Positions 18,344 through 25,307 of a stretch of 35,510 nucleotides of DNA are shown piece after piece. The number at the start of each line of letters is the position of its first letter. Position 1 is the first letter of the stretch. The notes under the pieces were generated by a model, which worked only from the letters and a program-made list of their open reading frames with translations, was not told where the DNA came from and did no database searches. Both the position numbers and the translations under genes were made by a program. Source of the DNA: Nocardioides sp. (GTDB lineage Bacteria > Actinomycetota > Actinomycetes > Propionibacteriales > Nocardioidaceae); the NCBI RefSeq assembly GCF_030149505.1, contig NZ_JASBRN010000014.1:1-35510 (forward strand). The letters run 5' to 3'.

Positions 18344-19066
18344 ATGGTTCGCACCCAGCTCAAGGTCGTCATCACGGCCCTGCTCGGCGTCCTGCTGCTG
18401 ACCGGCTCGACGGCCCTCGCGACCGTCGGCTGGGCCGGCGCCGGCTCGCCCACGATCGACGCGGCTGCCCAGGCCGCGCAGCGCAGCAACCACTGCACCG
18501 ACGAGGAGCGCGCCGTCGAGCGCGCCGAGGACGAGCTGCAGGCCGCGCAGAAGCAGAAGCGCAACGCCAAGAAGCAGCTCAAGCAGGCCGACACCAAGGC
18601 CGAGAAGCGCAAGGCGAAGCGGAAGGTCCGCGCGGCCAAGGCCCGCGTCGCCGACGCGCGCGAGGAGCTCGACCGCGCGGAGCGCGAGCTCGAGGAGTGC
18701 GAATCCTCCCCGTCCACCACCGCCACGACCAGCCCGACCGGTACGGCGACCGCGACCACCAGCCCCACTGGCACGGCCACGGCCACGGCCACGACGAGCC
18801 CGACGGCGACGACCTCCCCCACGACCGACCCGGAGAACCCGCTCTGCGAGTTCCTCCCGCTGCCCGGGCTCTGCGACGCCGAGGAGCCGACCGCCACAGC
18901 CTCCCCGAGCGGCACGGCGACCGCCACCACCTCCCCGACGGGCACCGCGACCGCTACGACCAGCCCGACCGGCACCGCCACCGCCACGACCAGCCCGACC
19001 GGGACGGCGACGCCCAGCGACGAGCCGACCTGCCTCATCCCGGGCACGCCGCTCTGCCTTCCCTGA
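18344..19066 (+). CDS. Secreted C-x67-C helical, Thr/Pro-rich protein (family member 2)
   Basis: Unrecognised 240-aa protein predicted to be exported. It starts MVRTQLKVVITALLGVLLLTGS, a signal peptide similar to member 1. Cys51 and Cys119 are exactly 67 residues apart and enclose a strongly basic Lys/Arg/Ala/Glu-rich segment with coiled-coil character. A Thr/Ser/Pro/Gly/Ala-rich tail of repeated TTSPTGTATA units follows, interrupted by the Cys loop CEFLPLPGLC (168-177). The protein ends with CLIPGTPLC (230-238). The lead-in to the first loop, PTTDPENPLC, closely matches PTTDPNPIC in member 1, so common descent is clear. It has six cysteines. The ATG at 18344 follows GGAAGG. No anchor motif was seen; the Thr/Pro tail could be O-mannosylated (inference). 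Confidence 0.8.
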   Translation: MVRTQLKVVITALLGVLLLTGSTALATVGWAGAGSPTIDAAAQAAQRSNHCTDEERAVERAEDELQAAQKQKRNAKKQLKQADTKAEKRKAKRKVRAAKARVADAREELDRAERELEECESSPSTTATTSPTGTATATTSPTGTATATATTSPTATTSPTTDPENPLCEFLPLPGLCDAEEPTATASPSGTATATTSPTGTATATTSPTGTATATTSPTGTATPSDEPTCLIPGTPLCLP

Positions 19067-19080
19067 GCCACAGCAGCACG

Positions 19081-19112
19081 GAGGCCCCGCGACCGTCCGG
19101 TCGCGGGGCCTC
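19081..19112 (+). terminator. Hairpin terminator after family member 2
   Basis: GAGGCCCCGCGACC (19081-19094) and GGTCGCGGGGCCTC (19099-19112) form a perfect 14-bp stem with the loop GTCC. It begins 14 bp after the stop codon, the same spacing as after member 1. Confidence 0.82.
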
Positions 19113-19320
19113 GGCATCTCCTGCCCTCGTCACGCGCTGACGACCGGAGTGCGTGCGTCGCACCAGGTACGTCGCAGACCCTCCGGTCGAGTCGTCTGAG
19201 TCGCCATCCGACGTACGACGCCTGCCTCGCCCTCAGGTCGGCCCGGTCGGCTGCCGATAATCCTGACGCCCGTCACGGCTGCTCGACACCGCCCTCCCAC
19301 GATCGGCTCGAACCACGTGC

Positions 19321-19348
19321 CCGAAGGTCCTAGGACCATCGCCTTCGG
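19321..19348. promoter_or_regulatory. Nested palindromes before family member 3
   Basis: GGTCCTAGGACC (19326-19337) is a perfect 12-bp palindrome. It is nested in the inverted pair CCGAAGG (19321-19327) and CCTTCGG (19342-19348). The layout could be an operator or a stem-loop in the leader. Palindromes of the GGNCC-NN-GGNCC style are used by response regulators of the DevR/DosR type, but the match here is not specific. Confidence 0.4.
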
Positions 19349-19365
19349 TCCCCTCGGGGCATACC

Positions 19366-19379
19366 GTGATCGGGCTCAC
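19366..19379. promoter_or_regulatory. GTGA-N6-TCAC palindrome (CRP/GlxR-like site candidate)
   Basis: GTGATCGGGCTCAC lies 56 bp before the start of family member 3. It and the site before member 1 agree at 12 of 14 positions, and the similarity runs on for several bases (CG-TG-C-G pattern). Shared regulation of the two genes is suggested. Confidence 0.4.
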
Positions 19380-19421
19380 CCGCTGCCGGCCCCCGGCCAG
19401 CCCCCCATCAAGAAGTCTCAC

Positions 19422-19859
19422 GTGAAGCACACCCGCACCGTCCTGGCCTCGCTTGCCGGCCTCACCCTGACCGTCGGCATGGTGACCGGCGCCGCGTCCC
19501 TGTCCGCCGCCCACCCCGACGACCACCAGGGCCACGGCCCCGACAAGGTGGCCTGCGCCAAGGAGCAGAAGCAGTACGACAAGGCGGTCGCGAAGTTCGA
19601 GGCCCTCCAGGCGAAGTTCGCGGAGGCCAAGGACGAGGCCGAGGACGCGGAAGGCACCGAGGACGAGGCCGAGGCGACCGAGGAGGTCCAGGAGACCAAG
19701 AAGGCCAAGAAGGCGCAGGCCAAGCGGGTCGAGAAGAAGCTCGCCAAGCTCGAGAAGTGCCAGGGCGAGCAGCCGACGGAGACCGCCGAGCCCACCGAGA
19801 CCGCCGAGCCCACGGAGACCCCGGAGCCGACCGAGGCGACGGAGACCCCTGCTCCCTGA
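19422..19859 (+). CDS. Secreted C-x67-C helical protein with acidic Pro/Thr tail (family member 3)
   Basis: Unrecognised 145-aa protein predicted to be exported: MKHTRTVLASLAGLTLTVGM begins a typical signal peptide ending near Ala-Ser-Leu-Ser-Ala-Ala-His. Cys45 and Cys113 are again exactly 67 residues apart. The segment between is rich in Ala, Lys and Glu with an acidic middle (EDAEGTEDEAEAT) and a basic end, unlike the uniformly basic members 1 and 2. The tail is a run of PTETAE-like units, and there are no further cysteines. The likely start is GTG at 19422; the frame is open upstream, but the signal peptide begins here. Members 1 to 3 form a tandem family with separate terminators, so they are probably transcribed separately. 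Function unknown. Confidence 0.75.
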   Translation: MKHTRTVLASLAGLTLTVGMVTGAASLSAAHPDDHQGHGPDKVACAKEQKQYDKAVAKFEALQAKFAEAKDEAEDAEGTEDEAEATEEVQETKKAKKAQAKRVEKKLAKLEKCQGEQPTETAEPTETAEPTETPEPTEATETPAP

Positions 19860-19875
19860 GCGTCTCCCCCCAGTC

Positions 19876-19920
19876 CCTGACCCCCGCGCCCGCCCCCCGG
19901 CTGCGGGGGTCAGGTCTTTT
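19876..19920 (+). terminator. Intrinsic terminator with T tract after family member 3
   Basis: CCTGACCCCCGC (19876-19887) pairs with GCGGGGGTCAGG (19903-19914). The stem is followed by TCTTTT, giving a classical rho-independent terminator, unusual among the hairpins in this window for its T tract. Confidence 0.88.
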
Positions 19921-19991
19921 CCAGCCTCCCCCCGTCCCACGAGCGTCGGGGCCGGGGCGGCGCGCTCTCCGAGGTCTGGAACCCTGGGCCC

Positions 19992-21269
19992 ATGAGCACC
20001 CCCGGCCCCCTGCCGACCGCGCAGGACGTGGACGCGGCGACCGCGAGGCTGGCCGCGGTGCTCGAGCCGACCCCGCTGCAGCGCAGCGCCCGCCTCTCGG
20101 ACGCGACCGGGCTCGAGGTGTGGCTCAAGCGCGAGGACCTCCAGCCGGTCCGCTCCTACAAGGTGCGCGGCGCCTCCGCGCTCATCGGATCCCTCGACGA
20201 GGGGACCCGCGCCCGTGGCGTGACCTGCGCGTCGGCGGGCAACCACGCCCAGGGCGTCGCGCTGGCCTGCGCGCAGGCCGGAGTCCGCGCGCGGGTGCAC
20301 CTCCCCCGCACGACGCCCCGCCAGAAGCGCGAGCGGATCGCGGTGCTCGGCGGCTCGCTGGTCGACGTCGTCATCGTCGGCGACACCTACGACGACGCGG
20401 CCGCAGCCAGCGCGGCGTGGGCTCGCGAGTCCGGCGCCACCCCGGTGCCCGCCTTCGACGACCCCCGCACGATCACGGGCCAGGGCACGGTGGCGAGCGA
20501 GGTCGCCGCGCAGGCCGAGGCGGCGGGCCTGGACCTCGCCACCCTCGTCGTCCCGGTCGGGGGCGGCGGGCTGATCGCCGGCTCCCTGACCTGGCTGGCC
20601 GAGCGGCGCCCCCACGTGACCGTCGTCGGCGCCGAGCCCGCCGGCGCTGCCAGCATGGCCGCCGCCCTCGCGGCAGGGGCGCCGGTGGACCTGCAGTCGT
20701 TGGACGGCTTCGTCGACGGTGCCGCCGTACGCCGGGTCGGTGACTGGACCCACGCCGTCGTCGACCGGCACCGGCCCCGGCTCGTGGCGGTGCCCGAGGG
20801 CGCGGTCTGCGTGGAGATGCTGGCGCTCTACCAGTCCGACGGCATCATCGCCGAGCCCGCCGGCGCCCTGGCGAGCGCAGCGCTCGACCAGCTGCGCCCC
20901 CACGAGCGGCCGGCCGACGGCCGCGCCGTCGTCGTGATCCTCTCCGGGGGCAACAACGACGTCAGCCGCTACGCCGAGGTCGTCGAGCGAGCGCTCGTCC
21001 ACGAGGGCCTCAAGCACTACTTCCTGGTGGAGTTCCCCCAGGAGCCGGGGGCACTGCGCCGCTTCCTCGACGAGGTGCTCGGCCCCGATGACGACATCAC
21101 GCTCTTCGAGTACGTCAAGCGCAACAACCGCGAGACCGGGCCGGCCCTGGTGGGGGTCGAGCTGCAGGATGCCGCGGACCACGCACCCCTCCTGGCGCGG
21201 ATGGCCGCCTCGCCCCTGCGGGTCGAGCCGGTCCCGCCCGAGAGCCCCCTGTTCCGCTTCGTCCATTAG
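19992..21269 (+). CDS. ilvA: Threonine ammonia-lyase (threonine dehydratase)
   Basis: PLP enzyme that deaminates L-threonine to 2-oxobutanoate, the first committed step of isoleucine synthesis. The 425-aa protein has the PLP lysine in RSYKVRGA (Lys57), SAGNHAQG at 81-88, the phosphate-binding loop VGGGGLIAG and ILSGGNNDVSRY. It carries one C-terminal ACT-like regulatory domain (about 340-425, beginning LKHYFLVEFPQEPGALRRFL). This short form with a single regulatory domain is common in actinobacteria and Firmicutes, and isoleucine feedback is expected from family knowledge. The ATG at 19992 gives the usual N-terminus. It stands alone, without other ilv genes, behind the terminator of the secreted family. 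Confidence 0.95.
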   Translation: MSTPGPLPTAQDVDAATARLAAVLEPTPLQRSARLSDATGLEVWLKREDLQPVRSYKVRGASALIGSLDEGTRARGVTCASAGNHAQGVALACAQAGVRARVHLPRTTPRQKRERIAVLGGSLVDVVIVGDTYDDAAAASAAWARESGATPVPAFDDPRTITGQGTVASEVAAQAEAAGLDLATLVVPVGGGGLIAGSLTWLAERRPHVTVVGAEPAGAASMAAALAAGAPVDLQSLDGFVDGAAVRRVGDWTHAVVDRHRPRLVAVPEGAVCVEMLALYQSDGIIAEPAGALASAALDQLRPHERPADGRAVVVILSGGNNDVSRYAEVVERALVHEGLKHYFLVEFPQEPGALRRFLDEVLGPDDDITLFEYVKRNNRETGPALVGVELQDAADHAPLLARMAASPLRVEPVPPESPLFRFVH

Positions 21270-21280
21270 CACGGAGCGAT

Positions 21281-21304
21281 CCGGGGCGGGGGGACCGGCC
21301 CCGG
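21281..21304 (+). terminator. Probable hairpin terminator after ilvA
   Basis: CCGGGGC (21281-21287) can pair with GCCCCGG (21298-21304) across a 10-base loop, beginning 11 bp after the ilvA stop codon. There is no T tract, and alternative pairings exist in this G/C-rich stretch. Confidence 0.5.
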
Positions 21305-21538
21305 CCCCGACACGGTCCACGCCCGGGCGCCGCGTTTCACACGCTCACGAGCGGGCAGTACGGTGACAGCGACGTGGCCCACCCATCAGCCCCGTCGTTC
21401 ACGCCTGCTGTCCCGCACAGGAAACCGGCGCGAGGCCGTGACCCGGCCCCGGTTCCCGCGTTGCACCTGACAGGGGGACTGTCCGGCTGCTCCTGCGGTC
21501 GGCGTACAACACGAGAACCACCTGGGAGGGTGCCCGAC

Positions 21539-22783
21539 ATGGGGAACACGACACGACGACTCGCACGCGGCGGCGCGGTGCTCACCACTGCCGCCGTGCT
21601 CACGGTCAGCGCCGGTCCGGCGTTGGCTGCCGAGCCGGTCGCACGGGCCAGCGCCACGGGGCTGCGCCTCACGCTGGTCGGCACGCCCACGGACAGCGGC
21701 ACCTACAGCGTCACCAACGACGGGAAGCGCGAGACCGCCACCGGCTCCAACGAGCCTGCGATCTCCGCCCTCGGCGGCCAGAACTTCATCCAGTTGGGCA
21801 CGCTCGCGCAGGACGCCGGCACGGTCATCCGTGACGGGCGCGGCTTCTCCGCGGCCTGCGCCGGCCTGGCCGGTGACGGGGCCATCCTCGTCGAGGTGGC
21901 CGACGGCGCCTGCATCGAACCCGGTGAGAACGTCGCCCTCAGTGCCGGCACGATCGACCTCACCGACCTGCAGCTTCTCGGCGACCCGTTCCCGCAGGAG
22001 TTGCAGGATGCACTGGCACCCGTTCTGGAGCCGCTTCTGGCAGGCCTCACCCGTGCCTTGGAGGCAGTTCTGGGGGCCACCGGGCTGGAGGTCGGTCTCG
22101 ATGTCGGTGCGGTGCAGAGCTTCTGCACCGCACAGCCCGGGTCGGCCACGGGGGATGCAGACCTCACCGATGTCTCACTGTTCGCCTCGCTGGCCGGACA
22201 GCGCATCGATCTCGTCGAACTGCCGACCAACGCTCCCCCCAACACGAAGTTGCTCACCGACCTGGGCGTGGTGGTGGACACCATCCTTGAAGGTCTGCGC
22301 ACGCAGCTGGAGACTGCCCTCGGCGGCCTGCTGGCGCCGGTGGCCGCTGTGGTGGATGCTGCCGACGTACTGACGGAGGTGCTCAACCAAGTGGGATCTC
22401 AACTTGCCCCACTCGAAGAGAACCTTCTGGAACTCACGCTCAACAAGCAGGAGTTCCCCAGCGACGACTCCATCGAGGTCACCGCGCTGGACCTCAACCT
22501 GCTGCCTGCGGCCGAGACCGCCGGCTTCCAGGTGCTGAGCGCCCAGATCGGCGAGTCCGCCTGCGGCCCCAACAACCGCGTCGCGGCCGACCCGGACCCC
22601 GACCCGGACCCCGACCCGAACCCGCAGCCCCAGCCGGTCCCGACCGCGGTGCCCGCGGGCGTCGAGAGCGCGGGCCCCGGTGACGACGGCCTCGGTGCCG
22701 GCGGCAACCTGGCGCTGCTGGCCCTGGTCGCCCTGTCGGCCGGTGCGGGCGTGGCGAGCTACCGCCGCAGCCTGCGCGCCTGA
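21539..22783 (+). CDS. Secreted surface protein with C-terminal anchor, probable sortase substrate
   Basis: A 414-aa exported protein. The signal peptide MGNTTRRLARGGAVLTTAAVL...AGPALAAEP is typical. The middle has four visible cysteines (CAGL, CIEPG, FCTAQ, ACGPN) and a helical PQELQDALAPVLEPLL region, but no domain that I can name. The C-terminus has a (DP)n linker, then PTAVPAGVESAG, a hydrophobic span (LALLALVALSAGAGVA) and a basic tail YRRSLRA. That is the layout of a cell-wall sorting signal, but without LPXTG; VPAG is a candidate recognition motif. The ATG at 21539 follows GGGAGGG. Only 24 bp separate it from the sortase gene, so the pair is probably an operon and the protein a dedicated substrate (inference). 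Confidence 0.75.
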   Translation: MGNTTRRLARGGAVLTTAAVLTVSAGPALAAEPVARASATGLRLTLVGTPTDSGTYSVTNDGKRETATGSNEPAISALGGQNFIQLGTLAQDAGTVIRDGRGFSAACAGLAGDGAILVEVADGACIEPGENVALSAGTIDLTDLQLLGDPFPQELQDALAPVLEPLLAGLTRALEAVLGATGLEVGLDVGAVQSFCTAQPGSATGDADLTDVSLFASLAGQRIDLVELPTNAPPNTKLLTDLGVVVDTILEGLRTQLETALGGLLAPVAAVVDAADVLTEVLNQVGSQLAPLEENLLELTLNKQEFPSDDSIEVTALDLNLLPAAETAGFQVLSAQIGESACGPNNRVAADPDPDPDPDPNPQPQPVPTAVPAGVESAGPGDDGLGAGGNLALLALVALSAGAGVASYRRSLRA

Positions 22784-22807
22784 TCAGCGCAGCCTGAGGG
22801 ACACCGC

Positions 22808-23485
22808 ATGAACGACCAGCCGGCCACCGGTGGGAGCACCCGCTCCCCCGGTGTCCGGCTGGACTCGTTCCTGGGCCGACTCAGCGGCGCGCTGGCAAGC
22901 GTGAGCACCGCCCTGCTGCTGCTCAGCGGCGGCCTGGTGGTCGGCGGGCTGGTCATCCCCTCGGAGGAGCCGCCGCCGAGGTCGGCGTACCGCTCGCTCG
23001 ACCCGGCCGATCCCGTCCTGCTCCTGGTCCCGTCGCTCGACATCGAGGCGCCCGTCGTGCCGATCGCGCTCAGCGAGGACCTCGTGCTCGACCCGCCCCG
23101 CGACGTGGTCGACGTGGGCTGGTGGGACGCCAGCGCGCAGCCCGGCTCGGCGACCGGCTCGACGGTCATCGCCGGCCACACCGTGAAGACCGGCGGCGGC
23201 GCGCTCGACCCGCTCCGCGACGTACGCCGGGGGGCGGTCGTCGACGTGCGTACCGCCGAGGGCACGATGCGCTACCTCGTCCAGCGCAAGAAGGTCTACG
23301 ACAAGGACGAGCTGGCCGTGAACGCGGTCGACGTCTTCGGCCAGGAGGCCGGCGACGGGCGCCTGGTCCTGGTCTCGTGCACCGACTGGGACGGCACGGG
23401 CTACGCCTCCAACGTGGTCGTCTTCGCCGTCGCGCTCGGCGAGCCCCGCGAGCAAGGCACCACGAGCGCCGCCCCCGTGCGCTGA
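22808..23485 (+). CDS. Class F-like sortase
   Basis: A 225-aa membrane-anchored transpeptidase that should cut surface proteins at a sorting motif and attach them to the cell wall. There is one N-terminal membrane segment (about 27-50). The catalytic domain has VGWWDASAQPGSATGSTVIAGHT (split: VGWWDASAQPG, STVIAGHT) with catalytic His124, GALDPLRDVRRGAVVDV, and VLVSCTDWDGTGYASNVVVFA with catalytic Cys191. The residues in the Y-A-S-N stretch do not include the arginine usually found near the Y-x-x-N position of sortases. It follows its presumed substrate by 24 bp. The ATG at 22808 is preceded by a GAGGGA ribosome binding site. Confidence 0.85.
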   Translation: MNDQPATGGSTRSPGVRLDSFLGRLSGALASVSTALLLLSGGLVVGGLVIPSEEPPPRSAYRSLDPADPVLLLVPSLDIEAPVVPIALSEDLVLDPPRDVVDVGWWDASAQPGSATGSTVIAGHTVKTGGGALDPLRDVRRGAVVDVRTAEGTMRYLVQRKKVYDKDELAVNAVDVFGQEAGDGRLVLVSCTDWDGTGYASNVVVFAVALGEPREQGTTSAAPVR

Positions 23486-23492
23486 GCCGGGC

Positions 23493-23771
23493 TCAGGCGC
23501 GCGCAGCGACCCCGAGCACCCAGGGCAGCGCCCGCATGCCCGAGGTGGGGTACTCCGCCGCGCGGCGGCGCACCTCGACGTACACCCGGCACAACAGCTG
23601 CTCCGCCGAGACCCGGTCACCCCGGGTGCGGGCGAGCGCGAGGCGCAGCGCAGGCTCCGCGGTGCCGTCGTAGACCTGCGCCAGCGCCTCGCGCCGACCC
23701 CGGGCCAGGTCGACCAGCGAGGCGTGGAGGTCGTCGAAGGTCTCCGCGCGCAGGGGAATGGCCGAGGTCAT
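23493..23771 (-). CDS. Small protein resembling sigma-70 region 2 alone
   Basis: A 92-aa ORF. DDLHASLVDLARGRREALAQVYDGTAEPALRLALARTRGDRVSAEQLL (read as LVDLARGRREALAQVYDGTAE and LLCRVYVEVRRRAAEY) follows the region 2 pattern of ECF sigma factors (ARGDEAAFAALYD..., EEVTQEVFLEVWR...). It ends in ALPWVLGVAARA, where a full sigma factor would continue as HRRAVDR and a region 4 domain. The frame stops eight bases from the end of the convergent sortase gene, so the region 4 part is missing. It could be a remnant of a truncated sigma factor or a free region 2 domain. Low similarity makes this assignment tentative. The ATG at 23771 is the only sensible start. Confidence 0.55.
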   Translation of the reverse strand: MTSAIPLRAETFDDLHASLVDLARGRREALAQVYDGTAEPALRLALARTRGDRVSAEQLLCRVYVEVRRRAAEYPTSGMRALPWVLGVAARA

Positions 23772-23806
23772 GCCCTCACGGTGTCCCGATACCGCTTGCT
23801 TCCGCT

Positions 23807-23820
23807 CACCCCTAGGAGTG
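23807..23820. promoter_or_regulatory. Near-palindrome between the sigma-like ORF and egtB
   Basis: CACCCCTAGGAGTG is a 14-bp palindrome with one mismatched pair. It lies 36 bp upstream of the sigma-like start and 140 bp upstream of the egtB start, in the divergent region 23772-23960. Operator function is a guess. Confidence 0.35.
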
Positions 23821-23960
23821 GTGCGAGGTCACGAATGCGTGAACACGCGCGCCACGGCGCGCAGGCCGCACCGACACGTCACCACTCCGTCACCCCTCCG
23901 GGGTCGACACCGCCGGTGGCGTGCGCGACGGTGGAGACCCGTCTCGGAGAGGACTCCGCC

Positions 23961-25307
23961 ATGCCAGGACCGGCCACACCCGGCGCGACCGCCGGGTGGG
24001 ACCCCAGCACCGTCGTCGCCCGCTTCGAGCAGGTGCGCTCGCACACCGAGCTCCTGGCGGCCCCGCTGTCCCCGGAGGACCAGACGGTCCAGTCCATGCC
24101 CGACGTCTCGCCCACCAAGTGGCACCGCGCGCACGTCACGTGGTTCTTCGAGACCTTCCTGCTCGCCGAGCACGAGGACGGTTTCACGCCGTTCCAGGAG
24201 CAGTACTGGTTCCTCTTCAACAGCTACTACGAGTCCCTCGGTCCGCGCTACGCCCGACCCGACCGCGGACTGGTGACCCGGCCCGGTGCCCACGAGGTCG
24301 GTGACTACCGCCGCAACGTCGACGCCCGCGTGCGCGAGCTGGTCGAGCGGCTCGACGACGGCGCCCTCGGCAAGCTCGCCCCGGTGCTCGAGCTCGGCTT
24401 CCACCACGAGCAGCAGCACCAGGAGCTGCTGCTCATGGACATCAAGCACGTCCTGTCCCGCAACCCCCTCCAGCCGTCGTACGCCGGTGGGAGGCGGGCG
24501 CCCGGGGAGCCGGACCGCCTGGGGTGGCTGGAGGTGGAGGGCGGCCTGGTCGAGGTCGGTCACGGTGGCGACGGCTTCTGCTTCGACAACGAGCTGCCCC
24601 GGCACCGCGAGTGGCTGGAGCCCTACCGGATCGCCGACCGGCTGGTGACCAACGGGGAGTGGCTGGCGTTCATGGCCGACGGCGGCTACGAGCGGCCGCA
24701 GCTGTGGCTGTCGGAGGGCTGGGCCCGGGTGCAGGCGGAGGGCTGGCGCGCCCCGTTCTACTGGTCCGAGCACGACGGGGTCTGGCTGGAGCACACGCTG
24801 CACGGCACCTGGCCGGTCGACCCGGCGAGCCCGGCCACGCACGTCTCGTTCTTCGAGGCCGAGGCCTACGCGACGTGGGCGGGCAAGCGGCTGCCGACCG
24901 AGGCCGAGTGGGAGCACGCGGCGGTCATCGACGGCCAGCGCGACCCAGGCGCGCCGACGCCGCAGGGAGCCAACCTGGCCGACCTGGAGTCCTTCCACCC
25001 GCGCGCAGCGGCCGCGCCGGGCACAGGCGGCCCGCGGCTGCGCCAGCTCTACGGCGACTGCTGGGAGTGGACCTCCTCGGCGTACCACCCCTACCCCGGC
25101 TTCCGCGCCCCTGATGGCGCGATCGGGGAGTACAACGGCAAGTTCATGTCCAACCAGATGGTGCTGCGGGGCGGCTGTGCACTCACGCCGCCCGACCACG
25201 CACGACTGACCTACCGCAACTTCTTCCCGCACGCTGCCCGCTGGGCGATGTCGGGGGTGCGGCTGGCCGACGGCGGCGCCCCCGTGCGCCAGGAGGAGCG
25301 CTCATGA
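23961..25307 (+). CDS. egtB: Ergothioneine biosynthesis sulfoxide synthase EgtB
   Basis: Iron(II) enzyme that joins hercynine to a thiol substrate (gamma-glutamylcysteine, or cysteine in some lineages) with O2 to give a sulfoxide. The 448-aa protein has an N-terminal DinB-like domain with WHRAH (54-58) and the iron-ligand motif HHEQQHQE (148-155). The C-terminal formylglycine-generating-enzyme fold contains THVSFFEAEAYATWAGKRLPTEAEWEHAA (split: HVSFFEAEAYATWAGKRL, PTEAEWEHAA) and LYGDCWEWTSSAYHPYPGF. The ATG at 23961 follows GGAGAGGA and matches the family N-terminus. It overlaps egtD by ATGA. egtA and egtC, which normally accompany it in actinobacteria, are not in this window, so the thiol donor is uncertain. 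Confidence 0.94.
   Translation: MPGPATPGATAGWDPSTVVARFEQVRSHTELLAAPLSPEDQTVQSMPDVSPTKWHRAHVTWFFETFLLAEHEDGFTPFQEQYWFLFNSYYESLGPRYARPDRGLVTRPGAHEVGDYRRNVDARVRELVERLDDGALGKLAPVLELGFHHEQQHQELLLMDIKHVLSRNPLQPSYAGGRRAPGEPDRLGWLEVEGGLVEVGHGGDGFCFDNELPRHREWLEPYRIADRLVTNGEWLAFMADGGYERPQLWLSEGWARVQAEGWRAPFYWSEHDGVWLEHTLHGTWPVDPASPATHVSFFEAEAYATWAGKRLPTEAEWEHAAVIDGQRDPGAPTPQGANLADLESFHPRAAAAPGTGGPRLRQLYGDCWEWTSSAYHPYPGFRAPDGAIGEYNGKFMSNQMVLRGGCALTPPDHARLTYRNFFPHAARWAMSGVRLADGGAPVRQEERS

Larger units (their letters stand above)
19113..19421. other. Gene-free stretch before family member 3
   Basis: No gene is supported in these roughly 310 bp. The sequence holds GATAAT at 19255-19260 (a possible plus-strand -10 box without a clear -35), the nested palindrome at 19321-19348 and the GTGA-N6-TCAC site at 19366-19379. 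It is best read as a long regulatory region and leader of the third secreted protein gene. Confidence 0.5.

Noticed and set aside
19233..21320. Minus-strand frame of about 695 residues opposite ilvA and the third secreted protein
   Set aside because: It covers ilvA, a fully convincing gene, and its product has no recognisable domain.
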